Source of the DNA: a virus
Reading direction: 5' to 3' (one strand)
IMG/VR virus record: IMGVR_UViG_3300017746_000001
Coordinates: 62,001 to 126,000 of that record
Length of the DNA stretch: 64,000 nt
Made by a program: the position numbers and the translations under genes. The stretch's first letter is position 1, and each line of letters opens with the position of its first letter. This document shows, in pieces, positions 24,938 through 33,907 of the stretch. Below the pieces are notes generated by a model that did no database searches, was not told where the DNA came from, and was given only the letters and a program-made list of their open reading frames with translations.

Positions 24938-25894
24938 TTACCAGTATTGCTCTAGGAGTTTCTTTTCTGCTATGAATGGGAGCATTCTGAACCACTTGTC
25001 CATAGTTCCCACTATTCGTTCTCCTGTGCTTCCACTTGGCCTGTATTTTACATCTTTAAGTGCAAAGAGAAGTTCTTCTTCTGCGTTTATGCATAGTGTG
25101 AAGGACAGGTTGTAGGGGATCTTGGCTGCTTCGTCTGATGCCAACCCCTGTGTTCCTGTCTGCGCTCCTCTAGCCGCTAATTCCCATCTTCTGGGTTCAG
25201 GCCAAATCATATCCTTTGGGAATTGCCCCCACAAGTCAGTAGGCTTCTTCGGCCTTCGATATTCGTAATTCCCTCCAGACCACGCTGAAAAGTGCGTAGT
25301 CAATGCAGGGGGTTTCCATACCTTTCTTAACATGGCTCGTGGGTTTTCCATTGCCCAATATACCGGATTTATTTCTTGTATCAGTTCGTATGTGTGTTGA
25401 ACGAGTTGCAGCGCGTTGTCTGCGGCATCGCTCTTTGGCACTCTAGGTTCGTTTGCGCTCCAATGATGCATACAAGATGCAATGGAGAAGCATTGACAGG
25501 GTGGACTCGCTAGTACGATGTCCCAATCTGTCCCTACATCTTCAATTGTCAATTCTTTGATGTTCATGCAGATGTCTGGTTCCATTCCTGGGTCATTGTC
25601 TATTGTCAAAACATAATGCCCTCTGTCCTCAAACGCCTTTGTCCAACCCTTTCTTCCACTAAACAAATCTAGAATTTTCAATTTCTTGTCATGTTCTGCG
25701 AATTGTAGCTCATCAGGGCCTTTCTTTCTGCTTTCTAGGACTGCGGAGATGAATTTCTGCCTACATTTGTAGTTTAGCCATACTCCTTCGCCCTCATCAT
25801 TCAATCTTATTGCATATTTGCCCCTGATAGGGTCATCGCAACAAACACACTTTTGCCTTTTTCCTTTTTCCATAATTGCGTTCTGAATTATCAT
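24938..25894 (-). CDS. DNA cytosine-methyltransferase-like with N-terminal zinc segment
   Basis: 318 residues, motif-led. Residues about 15-45 hold CVCCDDPIRGKYAIRL and a later Cys, perhaps a zinc site. KILDLFSGRKGWTKAFEDRG is motif I; VLASPPCQCFSIASC carries the Pro-Cys. VYWAMENPRAML resembles motif VI. It is related to short phage C5-type enzymes that may modify cytosine. Second of three in the block. Confidence 0.8.
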   Translation of the reverse strand: MIIQNAIMEKGKRQKCVCCDDPIRGKYAIRLNDEGEGVWLNYKCRQKFISAVLESRKKGPDELQFAEHDKKLKILDLFSGRKGWTKAFEDRGHYVLTIDNDPGMEPDICMNIKELTIEDVGTDWDIVLASPPCQCFSIASCMHHWSANEPRVPKSDAADNALQLVQHTYELIQEINPVYWAMENPRAMLRKVWKPPALTTHFSAWSGGNYEYRRPKKPTDLWGQFPKDMIWPEPRRWELAARGAQTGTQGLASDEAAKIPYNLSFTLCINAEEELLFALKDVKYRPSGSTGERIVGTMDKWFRMLPFIAEKKLLEQYW

Positions 25895-25936
25895 GGTCAG
25901 TCTCCGATATTGTAGATCGGAATTTATAGTTCTTAT

Positions 25937-26833
25937 TCATATCGGAATTTTCCTGTTTACTGGTTCTTGTATTTCAAAGTCCAGCGCAGGATGTTTCCTG
26001 TATTTTTTACTATCTTTGTCGTTGTCCCAGATCAGATACCCACCAACATAGTTGCATGTCCATCCTCCGAAGTAATCGTTAATATCCGCCCAGAATATTG
26101 CTTCTGGGAAAACAACTGTCTTATCACAACATCTGTGAAAATATTCATACGGATGATTTCCGTTTGTAGTTTGGGGAGGCCAGAACAGATTCGAAGAATC
26201 ATCAACGAGTATACTGTCTGCTTCCCACCCATTTGTTCGAGCAAGGACTGGAATTAGAGGGACTTCGTCCTTTGGTTCCCAGTCAGATTCATCTATCAAA
26301 TCACCTTCATTGGTGGTTATCTTAATCTGGTCTATTCCTCCTTCATCACCGCCGCCTGAGAACTCAATTTCGATTCTCTTCCAGCCGAGTGCATCCATTA
26401 TAGCAAAGCCTCTATCGACCTTGTTTTCAATTGTCGGATAATAGTAATGCCCATCATCTAGATTTCTTTCTAGACTGCCCAAAGCGTCTTTAATGTCTTT
26501 CAATGTATCTTCTAAGATGTATTCATCAGTATACCTCTCAATTGTTCTATCCATTGAAATTTTCTTCGCTTGTTTGGATTGATAAGGATATTCTAATTCA
26601 CCATTGTATTTTCTCTCCTTTTCCATAGGTATTGCATTTTCATAATCTTCTTTAGAATTTTTTATCGCTTCTTTCGCCTTAACAGATTTTAATCCGTGTA
26701 AGTAAGAGAAATCTGTTGTTTTCATAATTTCTTCATCACTCAAAGACATCCATTGAGATATATTCATTCCTCTTAATATAAATTCTCTCCTTTCGTAAGG
26801 GAGTTTTTCAATTTCTTTTATATTCATTGCCAT
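25937..26833 (-). CDS. Hypothetical protein, FSGGxDxG family
   Basis: 298 residues, motif-led. Helical N-terminal half with MSLSDEEIMKTTDFSYLHG; C-terminal half has EIEFSGGGDEGGIDQIKITT. The protein starting at 47060 has the same two landmarks (MSDEELMETKSY and CTFSGGHDSG), so they are paralogues. The GGGDEGG strand-turn resembles small phage families of unknown role. Confidence 0.7.
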   Translation of the reverse strand: MAMNIKEIEKLPYERREFILRGMNISQWMSLSDEEIMKTTDFSYLHGLKSVKAKEAIKNSKEDYENAIPMEKERKYNGELEYPYQSKQAKKISMDRTIERYTDEYILEDTLKDIKDALGSLERNLDDGHYYYPTIENKVDRGFAIMDALGWKRIEIEFSGGGDEGGIDQIKITTNEGDLIDESDWEPKDEVPLIPVLARTNGWEADSILVDDSSNLFWPPQTTNGNHPYEYFHRCCDKTVVFPEAIFWADINDYFGGWTCNYVGGYLIWDNDKDSKKYRKHPALDFEIQEPVNRKIPI

Positions 26834-26843
26834 GGTCAGTATT

Positions 26844-27593
26844 TCAAAGCTTAATGAAAGCGAACCAATATGTTCCGGTTCCGTTGCTTCCTACGCTTTT
26901 CTTAGTTCTTGTTCCAACAAGTGGTTGCTCTGGTAATATCTTCAACATATCTGAGACACTTATCGAAAGATCATTGTATTTGAATAGAAGAACTCCTTTT
27001 GGCTTTAAACATCGCCAAATTTCATCGAATCCTCTTCTCACATCGTCTTTCCATCCGTACCCTAATTTTCCGTATTTCTTGAGCATTATTCCTCCCTTTG
27101 CTTCTAGAATATGAGGGATGTCCCACACAACTAGGTGGAATGTTTCATCCTCGAAGAACATATCTCGATAGTCTCCTATCACATCGGGCTTTACAGACCA
27201 TCCTGGTTGTAATTCAATTGCCCCTGGTTCTTCCTCTCGAATATCCATGTATATGCAACTTGGGTGTTTCTTGTCAAACCAAATTGAACGCGCACCGCAG
27301 CATAGATCAGCCAATATTTTACCATCAAGATGTACTTGAACTCGCCAATATCCTTTCTCTAAGCCCGTTTTATGCACTCTTCCTTTTCCTTTTAGTGTCT
27401 GTAGTGCGTTTCTTACTTTGTGTTTCCATTCCGGTGAATCTTCCCAACCTGTAGTGCATACTTCGTCGTCTATAAGTTCCTTGTGAGACTTTTTGACATA
27501 CTCGTATATCATTTCTATGTGGTGAAGACCATCTGGAACGCATTTCATATTTGTTTCAGTTAGTTTCTTTTGCAAAGTTATTTTATTTGCCAT
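26844..27593 (-). CDS. SAM-dependent methyltransferase with N-terminal winged helix
   Basis: 249 residues, motif-led. Residues 20-95 look like a winged helix (HHIEMIYEYVKKSHKELIDD ... GKGRVHKTGLEKGYWRV). KILADLCCGARSIWFDKK is motif I, YMDIREEE the following acidic strand, and VVWDIPHILEA stands where amino-methylases carry D/N-PP-Y/H. Probably a DNA amino-methyltransferase with altered catalytic motif. Confidence 0.75.
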   Translation of the reverse strand: MANKITLQKKLTETNMKCVPDGLHHIEMIYEYVKKSHKELIDDEVCTTGWEDSPEWKHKVRNALQTLKGKGRVHKTGLEKGYWRVQVHLDGKILADLCCGARSIWFDKKHPSCIYMDIREEEPGAIELQPGWSVKPDVIGDYRDMFFEDETFHLVVWDIPHILEAKGGIMLKKYGKLGYGWKDDVRRGFDEIWRCLKPKGVLLFKYNDLSISVSDMLKILPEQPLVGTRTKKSVGSNGTGTYWFAFIKL

Positions 27594-27601
27594 GGTCAGT
27601 A

Positions 27602-28069
27602 TTACACTTTGAATTGGGCTAGTATCTCTTCCTTTGAATAGGGTTCAATATCTGCCCAGTTTGCTGCGACTCGTAATATTAATTCCACTTCTCTTTTTGT
27701 CATATTGACATCATGGATTTCGTATTCATCTCTTTTTTCTTCGCTTGATGAATTAAAATTTCGAATCGGTAAGTGTTTCTTTGTTTCTTTGTGTTTTGCA
27801 TAGTGCAAAGTGATCCTCTTTGGAATTTTCTCCGTTGGGTTGAGTTGGAACTCACCCATAGGATTGTCTGCGAAAAACGCATAGTAGCGTTGTGGTAGCT
27901 CCCATGCTCCATCAGGGTCCAAAATGAGGACCCTGTGCATATATTTCTCAAGGTGTTCTTGGGCGAAGAAGCAGAACGGGTGTTGTCCTACATCCAATGA
28001 TTCATCATATTGATTGCCTAGAACTTCCATTACCTTTTCAGCAAGGCCTCTGTTGATTTCTTCCGACAA
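27602..28069 (-). CDS. Hypothetical protein
   Basis: About 155 residues from a TTG that follows AAGGGAC and the stop of the gene before; an ATG further upstream would overlap that gene by about 100 bases. Contains HPFCFFAQEHLEKYMHRVLI and a C-terminal helix pattern REVELILRVAANWADIE. No family recognised; start uncertain. Confidence 0.6.
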   Translation of the reverse strand: MSEEINRGLAEKVMEVLGNQYDESLDVGQHPFCFFAQEHLEKYMHRVLILDPDGAWELPQRYYAFFADNPMGEFQLNPTEKIPKRITLHYAKHKETKKHLPIRNFNSSSEEKRDEYEIHDVNMTKREVELILRVAANWADIEPYSKEEILAQFKV

Positions 28070-28074
28070 GTCAA

Positions 28075-28296
28075 TCAGTCCCTTAATGAAAGAAACTGAG
28101 TTGCTATTGGTATTTCTGCTTGTCCTGCTCTGTGGCCCACTAGAGGGGTCACTTCTGCTTCTGATGCGCTGCATCTAATCACTCTACATAGTGTCCCTGA
28201 TTCTAAGAACCCTAAGTCCTTTACCAGTTTCACAATTTGGTTTTTCATAAATGGGGCTTTCTTTACCCCTTTCTTTCGTATCTTTAGTCCTACCAT
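28075..28296 (-). CDS. Small basic beta-rich protein
   Basis: 73 residues, motif-led. FMKNQIVKLVKDLGFLESGT, then LCRVIRCSASEAEVTPL, looks like a small SH3-like barrel of the type that starts 'VKLVKDxGxLxxGTxCRV'. Leads a two-gene unit. Function unknown. Confidence 0.65.
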   Translation of the reverse strand: MVGLKIRKKGVKKAPFMKNQIVKLVKDLGFLESGTLCRVIRCSASEAEVTPLVGHRAGQAEIPIATQFLSLRD

Positions 28297-28298
28297 GG

Positions 28299-28550
28299 TC
28301 AGTAACCGCCTACTCTCTTGATTTTGAGTGGCCTCTGTCTTGTTTTTCCTGTTTTTGTCTTAGGCTTGCCCTCTAGGACATAATTAATCATTTTTCTAGA
28401 GTGTCCATCTAGACACTTCTTTACGATTGTTTCCATTTCTAGTATCTTCCATCTACATTTTGTTTTGGCATACTCATCCCAATGAGGAAATATTCCTTCT
28501 TTCCTCAATCGAGCAGCCGTGTAGTTTTTTCCTATATTCAAATCGCTCAT
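28299..28550 (-). CDS. Small basic protein
   Basis: 83 residues, motif-led. Helical first half (NYTAARLRKEGIFPHWDEYA) and strongly basic tail (KPKTKTGKTRQRPLKIKRVG), consistent with nucleic-acid binding. No family recognised. Confidence 0.65.
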   Translation of the reverse strand: MSDLNIGKNYTAARLRKEGIFPHWDEYAKTKCRWKILEMETIVKKCLDGHSRKMINYVLEGKPKTKTGKTRQRPLKIKRVGGY

Positions 28551-28578
28551 GGTCAGTATTTTTTATTTCTTCATTGCC

Positions 28579-29118
28579 TCACTCGGAGGCTGGGTATTTC
28601 TTGTTAATAATATGGCGTGCCAAACTATCTATATACCCATATATGGCGTCGGCACTTTCACGCTCAAAAGGTTCCCAAGCGTGGCCTACCAAGTGAGCAT
28701 CTTGAGATGCTTCGTCCATCTCAAAAAATTCATCAGGCAGTTCTTTGAAGAGATAGAAGCAAGATGCCCATTTAAGGCACCTCTCTTCGTAACTCAACTT
28801 TCCTTTTTCGTTTTCTTTTTCGTTTTCACTTTCGTGTGCGCTGTCGATCTTACCCTGTAGGTCGTCAATCTTTTCATAACATCTCTTCAACGCAGTAATC
28901 AGGTCGCTAATGTCAACTTCCGGATTTCCATGTTGTAAGTCGTCGTTTAACTTTTCTAAGTCAATTCTTTCTGATTCTTTTACCTTAGTACGGGCTTCAG
29001 AATTATCTTTCTCCCGTATCCATATAGATGCGTCTTTTACATTTTTACCTGCAAAATAGAGTTTGATTTTGTCGATTGTTATCCAACCTACTGTTGGTCT
29101 ACCATCGCTTCCTCTCAT
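28579..29118 (-). CDS. Hypothetical helical protein
   Basis: 179 residues, SD-led (GAGGTG), overlapping the previous stop. N-terminal basic beta-like segment (TVGWITIDKIKLYFAGKNVK), then acidic coiled-coil helices with a repeated ENEKENEKGK stretch. No family recognised. Confidence 0.7.
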   Translation of the reverse strand: MRGSDGRPTVGWITIDKIKLYFAGKNVKDASIWIREKDNSEARTKVKESERIDLEKLNDDLQHGNPEVDISDLITALKRCYEKIDDLQGKIDSAHESENEKENEKGKLSYEERCLKWASCFYLFKELPDEFFEMDEASQDAHLVGHAWEPFERESADAIYGYIDSLARHIINKKYPASE

Positions 29119-29333
29119 TCGTTCACCTCGATTGCATCATCTACAGTCAGTTTTCCGCCATCAATTACTTCATCGAGGCTTGCACCGTCTTTTGCTACTT
29201 CAATAGCAAATTCTCTGTCAGATAAACTTGAGTCTATCCATTCATATTCTTTTCTTAATTCTTCATTTACTGTTATTTCTTTCGCCCAATAAATTGATTG
29301 GGATAACATTACATTGAATTTTTTGTCTGCCAT
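29115..29333 (-). CDS. Hypothetical small acidic protein
   Basis: 72 residues, motif-led. FNVMLSQSIYWAKEITVNEE and a C-terminal acidic strand (GGKLTVDDAIEVNE). Resembles small phage proteins with an '-ITVxA-' strand pattern. Leads a two-gene unit. Confidence 0.65.
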   Translation of the reverse strand: MADKKFNVMLSQSIYWAKEITVNEELRKEYEWIDSSLSDREFAIEVAKDGASLDEVIDGGKLTVDDAIEVNE

Positions 29334-29342
29334 GGTCAGTTT

Positions 29343-29681
29343 TTAGTTTAATGAAAGCTGATAGAGACAGGCGACTGTTCCTTCGCCGTTAATCTCTTGT
29401 CTTCCAATAGGCCACTCATCTAATGCTTCACCGTTGTCATCAGTAGGCCAAATTTCACATTCTGCTAGCCACACTTTCAATTCTCGGTCATTATTATGCG
29501 TTAGTGTATTATTTCTCGCATAAAGTTCTAGTAGCCCTTCTAACATGTTTCGTCTGGCATCTTCTATCTTCTCGAAGAAGATGTATTCATCTATTGCCTC
29601 TTGCATACATACAGCGTGTGATTCTTGCGGATCATGTATGTATGTAGCATATATTGTTGTAAATTTTGTTTTGTTTGCCAT
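29343..29681 (-). CDS. Hypothetical small protein
   Basis: 112 residues, motif-led MANKTKFTTIYATYIHDPQE; the motif removes 32 residues from the longest frame. Helical middle, Trp-rich end. No family recognised. Confidence 0.7.
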   Translation of the reverse strand: MANKTKFTTIYATYIHDPQESHAVCMQEAIDEYIFFEKIEDARRNMLEGLLELYARNNTLTHNNDRELKVWLAECEIWPTDDNGEALDEWPIGRQEINGEGTVACLYQLSLN

Positions 29682-29688
29682 GGTCAGT

Positions 29689-30576
29689 TTATGCTGTTGC
29701 TTTCCAAAGGGCTTTGCCGTTTGATTGCACAGCGCGAACGAATGTCGCGGCCATGCTTGGGCTGTTGAATGTGACATCCCTAGTGAATACCAGTTCGTCG
29801 CCTCTTTCCCTCAGAGTTCCTTCTTCTATCAGTTTGTTTCTGCTTCTTACTTCCGACTCTCTCCATGAGGGTCTAGGCCGTAAATTGGCCGTGGAGCCTC
29901 GCTTGACTAGGAATTTTCCATTGTCGAGGTTTTCCCCTCGTGCAATTATTCCATTTTTCAGTCGTAGTTCTAATTCTTGCCTATTCCAAGTTTCCTCAGT
30001 AAGCCATTCTCCTTTGTTGCTCATTTGTAGCACTTGCATTCCAACACCTTTCCAGGCGTTTTGGAATACTACTGCAACTGAGGCTTGTCTCGAAGCCCCC
30101 CCTGCTCGTATATGCGGCCCTCCGAAGTCCAATCGGGCTCGGAAGAACACAAGATGCGATGCTTTGGGTAAGATCGTGTCGTGCCAATAGTAGTTGCTAG
30201 TGTATGCCGGAATCAAGAGAGTTACAAGTTCTGCAAGACCGTTTGCTACTGAATCATATGCTTTCTGCACCCAATTTTTTAGCGTAGTCTTGTCGTCTTG
30301 TTTCACATAAGGAGGATTACACCATACTCTGCCAGTCCACTCTTGATGGAGCGAGTTGGCTTCTTTGTCATAGTAATCCTCGACTAATGCGTTCTCTTCG
30401 CTTGCGGCTGCATCTAAAGTGTAAGGCCCAAATCGCTCGTCTAATGCTTCGAAAACATCTCTTGGTGTCCAGAAGTCATTTTTCTTGCTCTTAGGCATTA
30501 TTCCATTTTTTGCATAATTTTGGAAGTCGCTTCGTAGCTTCTTCTCTAATTCTTCTTCTTCTTTTTTTGTTGCCAT
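29689..30576 (-). CDS. Phage-type DNA N6-adenine methyltransferase (Dam-like)
   Basis: 295 residues, motif-led. FWTPRDVFEALDERFGPYTL, then DAAASEENALVEDYYD, and VWCNPPYVK are the hallmark run of the phage Dam family (NPPY catalytic motif). A C-terminal extension of about 110 basic residues is unusual and may bind DNA. It would methylate adenine in a short site; specificity unknown. Confidence 0.85.
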   Translation of the reverse strand: MATKKEEEELEKKLRSDFQNYAKNGIMPKSKKNDFWTPRDVFEALDERFGPYTLDAAASEENALVEDYYDKEANSLHQEWTGRVWCNPPYVKQDDKTTLKNWVQKAYDSVANGLAELVTLLIPAYTSNYYWHDTILPKASHLVFFRARLDFGGPHIRAGGASRQASVAVVFQNAWKGVGMQVLQMSNKGEWLTEETWNRQELELRLKNGIIARGENLDNGKFLVKRGSTANLRPRPSWRESEVRSRNKLIEEGTLRERGDELVFTRDVTFNSPSMAATFVRAVQSNGKALWKATA

Positions 30577-30585
30577 GGTCAGTAA

Positions 30586-31098
30586 TCAATTGGATGGTTC
30601 CCAATCTATTCTTTGTTGGTTGTCTTCTGCTACATCTTCTGGAATTACCCAAATATGCTGTACCATTTCGTTTCTGAAATCCATTGAAACATCGCCTAAT
30701 GCCGAAAATGCTTCTGCGTTAGCCTCTGCGTCTGAGAGTGTCGTAGCATTGTATAATCGACTTAATGCCCTAAAGAGTTGAATTGTCTTTTCTTTCTCTT
30801 GAACCTGTTCTTCTTTTCTTTCTAGGGATGTCATAATCCAATCTTTTATGTGTGACTTCCAATAGCCTTCTAATTCTTTGATTATTTCTCTCATTTCGTC
30901 TTCACTTTTTACTATTGGGTCAGCCCAAACACTTGATTCGTGCCTTTCTATTGGATATTCCTTCCAAAGTAATTTGCACATTATTTCAAAATATTCGTTA
31001 TGACTCCAAGTATCGTGTAGTATTTTGTCCCAGAATTGTACTGGGTCTAATTCACGGAGGGTTGGCCCTCCTAATTTTATTTCAATATCTTTAACCAT
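30586..31098 (-). CDS. Hypothetical helical protein
   Basis: 170 residues, motif-led. Helical throughout with a coiled-coil centre (MTSLERKEEQVQEKEKTIQL). The gene before it ends in an AAACCGAG..CTCGGTTT stem-loop just before the motif. No family recognised. Confidence 0.7.
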   Translation of the reverse strand: MVKDIEIKLGGPTLRELDPVQFWDKILHDTWSHNEYFEIMCKLLWKEYPIERHESSVWADPIVKSEDEMREIIKELEGYWKSHIKDWIMTSLERKEEQVQEKEKTIQLFRALSRLYNATTLSDAEANAEAFSALGDVSMDFRNEMVQHIWVIPEDVAEDNQQRIDWEPSN

Positions 31099-31106
31099 GG
31101 TCAGTA

Positions 31107-31994
31107 TCATTCAAACCGAGTCAATCCTCGGTTTATGTTGTTATTGTCTAATTCTATACAAACAGCATTTCTGCCTGTTTTCAAGCAAGCCTCTGCTATT
31201 CCAAGCCCTCCAGCGAATGGGTCAAGCACTAGATCTCCTTCCTCTGTCGAGAACTGCAGCATATCTGCTAGAATCTCAATTGGTTTTTCGGTCTGATGCT
31301 TTTTCTTCGTGTTGCTCGGTCTTGATGCTGTTAGTATGTCGTGAATATAGTGCTGTGGATTGGGTTTTCTCTTGAATCCGCCCATGTTGTAGGGCTTTCC
31401 CTTCGAATAGAAGAAAATCAACTCGTGTCGAGCCCTTCCATAGTAACCCATTCCAATTTGCACCTTATCCCATATCCAAGTTCTGTTGTATGTGAAACCT
31501 GCTCCCATAGTGAGTTGCCTTTGATTCTCGTTGTAATCTGCGATGTCTCCATACATGGAACGACCCGCAGCAGGCATGAACACGAACATGTGTCCTCCTG
31601 GTTTCAAAACTCTGTGTAACTCTCTAAGGATTTCATCATCTAGGTCTTTGGTTTCAAAATCCCAACCTCCCTTACGATTCCTAGCTCTAGCAGTTCCGGT
31701 CTGCATCTGCTTGTTCAAAGCAGAATACGGTGGATCTGTTATTACAGCGTCAAAATGGTTATCTGGGAAAGTGGGTAATGTTGCCCAAGCATCTCCTTCG
31801 ATGATTAGTGCCTGATTGTCACCCGTATGGGCGATATAGACACCTCGCTCCACTCTTTGGAAGCATTTTCCTATATTTTCATTAAGTCTACCTCGAATAG
31901 TCGAGGGTATTTCATCTTCAAATTCTTGATATATCACCTGGAGAGTTTTTTCATCTTCCAGGAATTGTATTAATCTTTTTCTTAGACTTACCAT
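31107..31994 (-). CDS. DNA amino-methyltransferase (DPPY class) with winged helix
   Basis: 295 residues, motif-led. A winged-helix-like N-terminus (residues 1-60) is followed by VITDPPYSALNK (motif IV, near residue 85), LKPGGHMFVF, TEKPIEILADML and VLDPFAGGLGIAEACL (motif I), i.e. the IV-then-I order of beta-class N4-cytosine or N6-adenine methylases. Length fits a solitary phage enzyme. Confidence 0.87.
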   Translation of the reverse strand: MVSLRKRLIQFLEDEKTLQVIYQEFEDEIPSTIRGRLNENIGKCFQRVERGVYIAHTGDNQALIIEGDAWATLPTFPDNHFDAVITDPPYSALNKQMQTGTARARNRKGGWDFETKDLDDEILRELHRVLKPGGHMFVFMPAAGRSMYGDIADYNENQRQLTMGAGFTYNRTWIWDKVQIGMGYYGRARHELIFFYSKGKPYNMGGFKRKPNPQHYIHDILTASRPSNTKKKHQTEKPIEILADMLQFSTEEGDLVLDPFAGGLGIAEACLKTGRNAVCIELDNNNINRGLTRFE

Positions 31995-32001
31995 GGTCAG
32001 T

Positions 32002-32535
32002 TTATTCTTTTTCCGATTTTATATCTGCTATTGTTGCCGTAAAGGCCGCTTTAGCATCTGTTTCGTTTAGTATTTCTTTTACAAATTCATATCCCGATGG
32101 AACACCATCGTGGAGGGGGAGGCACTCTTCATAGCACTCGTAGGCTCCTTCTGCCCATTCTTCTGCGTCACCGTCGCTAGAAATTGTAATTTCATCTCCT
32201 AAGTGGTGTTTGGCGAGCAACAAAGTTGCTGTAACCAATCCGTCGTATTCCTTTCTCGCAGTCTTGCAGAAATTCAATACCATATCTTCGTCTTTTCTCC
32301 AACTACTTTGAATCGGTTTCCTTTTTAAGACGAATGTTTCGTGTCCACCGTCGAAACGGATTTCATTATCCGTAATTGTAGGGTCGTTCCAGTGTTCGTA
32401 TTGATTGTTTTGTTTAGCTCTTTCAAGTATTGGGCTTCCTTCAAGCAGTTGCTTGGCATCCCTTGTCATATTATTCCATTTTTTATCGGACACTTTCTTG
32501 TCCTTTTTCATATACCAATAGTGTGTATATCCCAT
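32002..32535 (-). CDS. MGYTHYW-family phage protein
   Basis: 177 residues, motif-led. The start MGYTHYWYMKKDKKVSDKKW is typical of a widespread phage/plasmid family of unknown function, with IRFDGGHETFVL also as expected. No catalytic motif known. It supports the virus-like origin of the block. Confidence 0.75.
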   Translation of the reverse strand: MGYTHYWYMKKDKKVSDKKWNNMTRDAKQLLEGSPILERAKQNNQYEHWNDPTITDNEIRFDGGHETFVLKRKPIQSSWRKDEDMVLNFCKTARKEYDGLVTATLLLAKHHLGDEITISSDGDAEEWAEGAYECYEECLPLHDGVPSGYEFVKEILNETDAKAAFTATIADIKSEKE

Positions 32536-32572
32536 GGTCAGTAGTTTGCATGTGAGTTAGTGAATCGGATAC

Positions 32573-32653
32573 TCATTCCAATTCCCATTCCTCATATGTC
32601 CATGTTTGTTCTTCATCTTCAATCCTGAAAACGATTCTATCGCCACTTCGCAT
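32573..32653 (-). CDS. 26-residue microprotein
   Basis: MRSGDRIVFRIEDEEQTWTY plus a short acidic end. SD-led (GGAGG) and almost abutting the previous stop. The strand pattern is plausible for a beta hairpin. Supported by coupling only. Confidence 0.5.
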   Translation of the reverse strand: MRSGDRIVFRIEDEEQTWTYEEWELE

Positions 32654-32654
32654 A

Positions 32655-33281
32655 TCACACATCCTCCGTGATTCCGAGATTTCTCTTTTGATAAACTTCG
32701 GCCACTTTACTCGGCTCGACTGGATCTAATCCTTTCTTCGCCCTTTCTGCGTTTTTTGCGTTGGCTTTAGCTATTGAATTGATTGTTGGTCTTTTTTTGT
32801 CTGTCTTGTATATTACTCGAGACATCATAAAGTCCTTCTTCATCATCCTGTGGGAGTTTTCCCAGTTTCTTTGCATGGATTTCCTCAATTCTGCTTTTCT
32901 CAACTCTAATGGTATCTTATTCCATTGCCTCTTGAAGCAGACATCACATACTTCCTCTAGTGTGAGGCCATGTTCTCCTGCATCTTCGAATGCTGAAAGC
33001 ATAATTCCATATTTCTCGTTGAGTTTCGCTTTTTCTATGAGTGTTGCATATCCATTTGCTAGTCTGTCTGCTCTATCAGATGCAGCCTTTTCTATCGCCA
33101 TCATGTTGTCAGGTTCGTTGCTGTATCTTTCTAAGACTTCTTGCCATCTTGTCCAAAGGGCTCTCTCTTGCCTTAGACTTACAACACTTAGAATATCGAA
33201 TTCTTTAGCATCTATGTCTATTTGGAGCGAGAAGCCCCCTTCTTCATTTTCGACTAATTTCATTGTGTTTGGTACTACCAT
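32655..33281 (-). CDS. Hypothetical helical protein
   Basis: 208 residues, motif-led. Helical and basic; CDVCFKRQWNKIPLELRKAE mid-protein and a C-terminal region ending RNLGITEDV. The motif and start lie inside the 3' part of the small zinc gene before it. No family recognised. Confidence 0.7.
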   Translation of the reverse strand: MVVPNTMKLVENEEGGFSLQIDIDAKEFDILSVVSLRQERALWTRWQEVLERYSNEPDNMMAIEKAASDRADRLANGYATLIEKAKLNEKYGIMLSAFEDAGEHGLTLEEVCDVCFKRQWNKIPLELRKAELRKSMQRNWENSHRMMKKDFMMSRVIYKTDKKRPTINSIAKANAKNAERAKKGLDPVEPSKVAEVYQKRNLGITEDV

Positions 33282-33378
33282 GGTCAGTTTTGTCTTCGAG
33301 GCACTTGCCTCTTAGGTGTTCCCGTAGGAAAGTAATCGGTCCTATCCTTTTCATACAGTAAGGACAATAGTCACGCAT
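33244..33378 (-). CDS. 44-residue C2HC zinc-finger protein
   Basis: MRDYCPYCMKRIGPITFLRE then HLRGKC: CPYC, His and Cys spaced as one classical finger, then a basic tail. SD-like GAGAGGA and TAATG overlap with the gene before. Its last 38 bases contain the next gene's motif and start, plus a GAGGC..GCCTC stem. Confidence 0.65.
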   Translation of the reverse strand: MRDYCPYCMKRIGPITFLREHLRGKCLEDKTDHGSTKHNEISRK

Positions 33379-33620
33379 TATTTTTCCTCTCCCACTATAT
33401 CGAATCTGCCGTCTTTCAATCTTTTGAATTTGGCGTTTGCATTGAGCCATGAAAATGCTTGTTGCGGGTTGCAACATGCCATCCCATGATTTTTTAGCAA
33501 TTTACCAGAATCTAACATTCCATTGTATGCTATATTAGTAGGAGTTGATGGTCCGTGTTCTCTTATGTGATTCAATGCTGCTTGTTCTAGCATTCTTTTC
33601 TTCAACACGAATCTTGCCAT
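33378..33620 (-). CDS. Winged-helix protein
   Basis: 80 residues, SD-like GAGGATGA upstream, overlapping the gene before by 19 bases. LEQAALNHIREHGPSTPTNI and a wing AKFKRLKDGRFDIVG support a winged helix of the same broad type as the proteins starting at 15622 and 19026. Second of three coupled genes. Confidence 0.7.
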   Translation of the reverse strand: MARFVLKKRMLEQAALNHIREHGPSTPTNIAYNGMLDSGKLLKNHGMACCNPQQAFSWLNANAKFKRLKDGRFDIVGEEK

Positions 33621-33802
33621 CCAAATATCATCCTCATCTTACTCAATAGTCTGCTACCCTGCTTGTCAGGGCTACCATGTAAGGCTTCTGCAAGGGTGCG
33701 GTTCACCCAAACATTGCCATGATCGCAGACTGGTCCAAATCCTTTCTTCTTAGATACGGCACTATGTAGTGCCTTTCCACATTTTCTGCATTTATCTTCC
33801 AT
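33602..33802 (-). CDS. Small zinc protein, CxxCGK...GPVC type
   Basis: 66 residues, motif-led. CRKCGKALHSAVSKKKGFGP then VC matches the zinc motif that opens the protein starting at 35095 (CIKCGKSLKTLEGQQSGIGP, EC). Basic C-terminus. Leads a coupled trio of zinc, winged-helix and finger proteins. Confidence 0.7.
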   Translation of the reverse strand: MEDKCRKCGKALHSAVSKKKGFGPVCDHGNVWVNRTLAEALHGSPDKQGSRLLSKMRMIFGWQDSC

Positions 33803-33819
33803 GGTCAGTATTGCTATAC

Positions 33820-33877
33820 GGCAAGACCCTCTCCGAGAGTCGTGCCAACCGAGGATAGTGGCGGGATTTATACCCGC
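33820..33877 (-). ncRNA. Two stem-loops in a 105-base gap
   Basis: No gene fits here. On the minus strand GGCACGACTCTC GGA GAGGGTCTTGCC forms a long hairpin with one or two mismatches, preceded by GCGGG TATAAAT CCCGC. They lie between the 395-residue zinc protein gene and the next start motif. Could be a terminator pair or a small RNA. Confidence 0.45.
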
Positions 33878-33907
33878 TTCAAACTCTCTAGCGTTAATCT
33901 TTCTTCA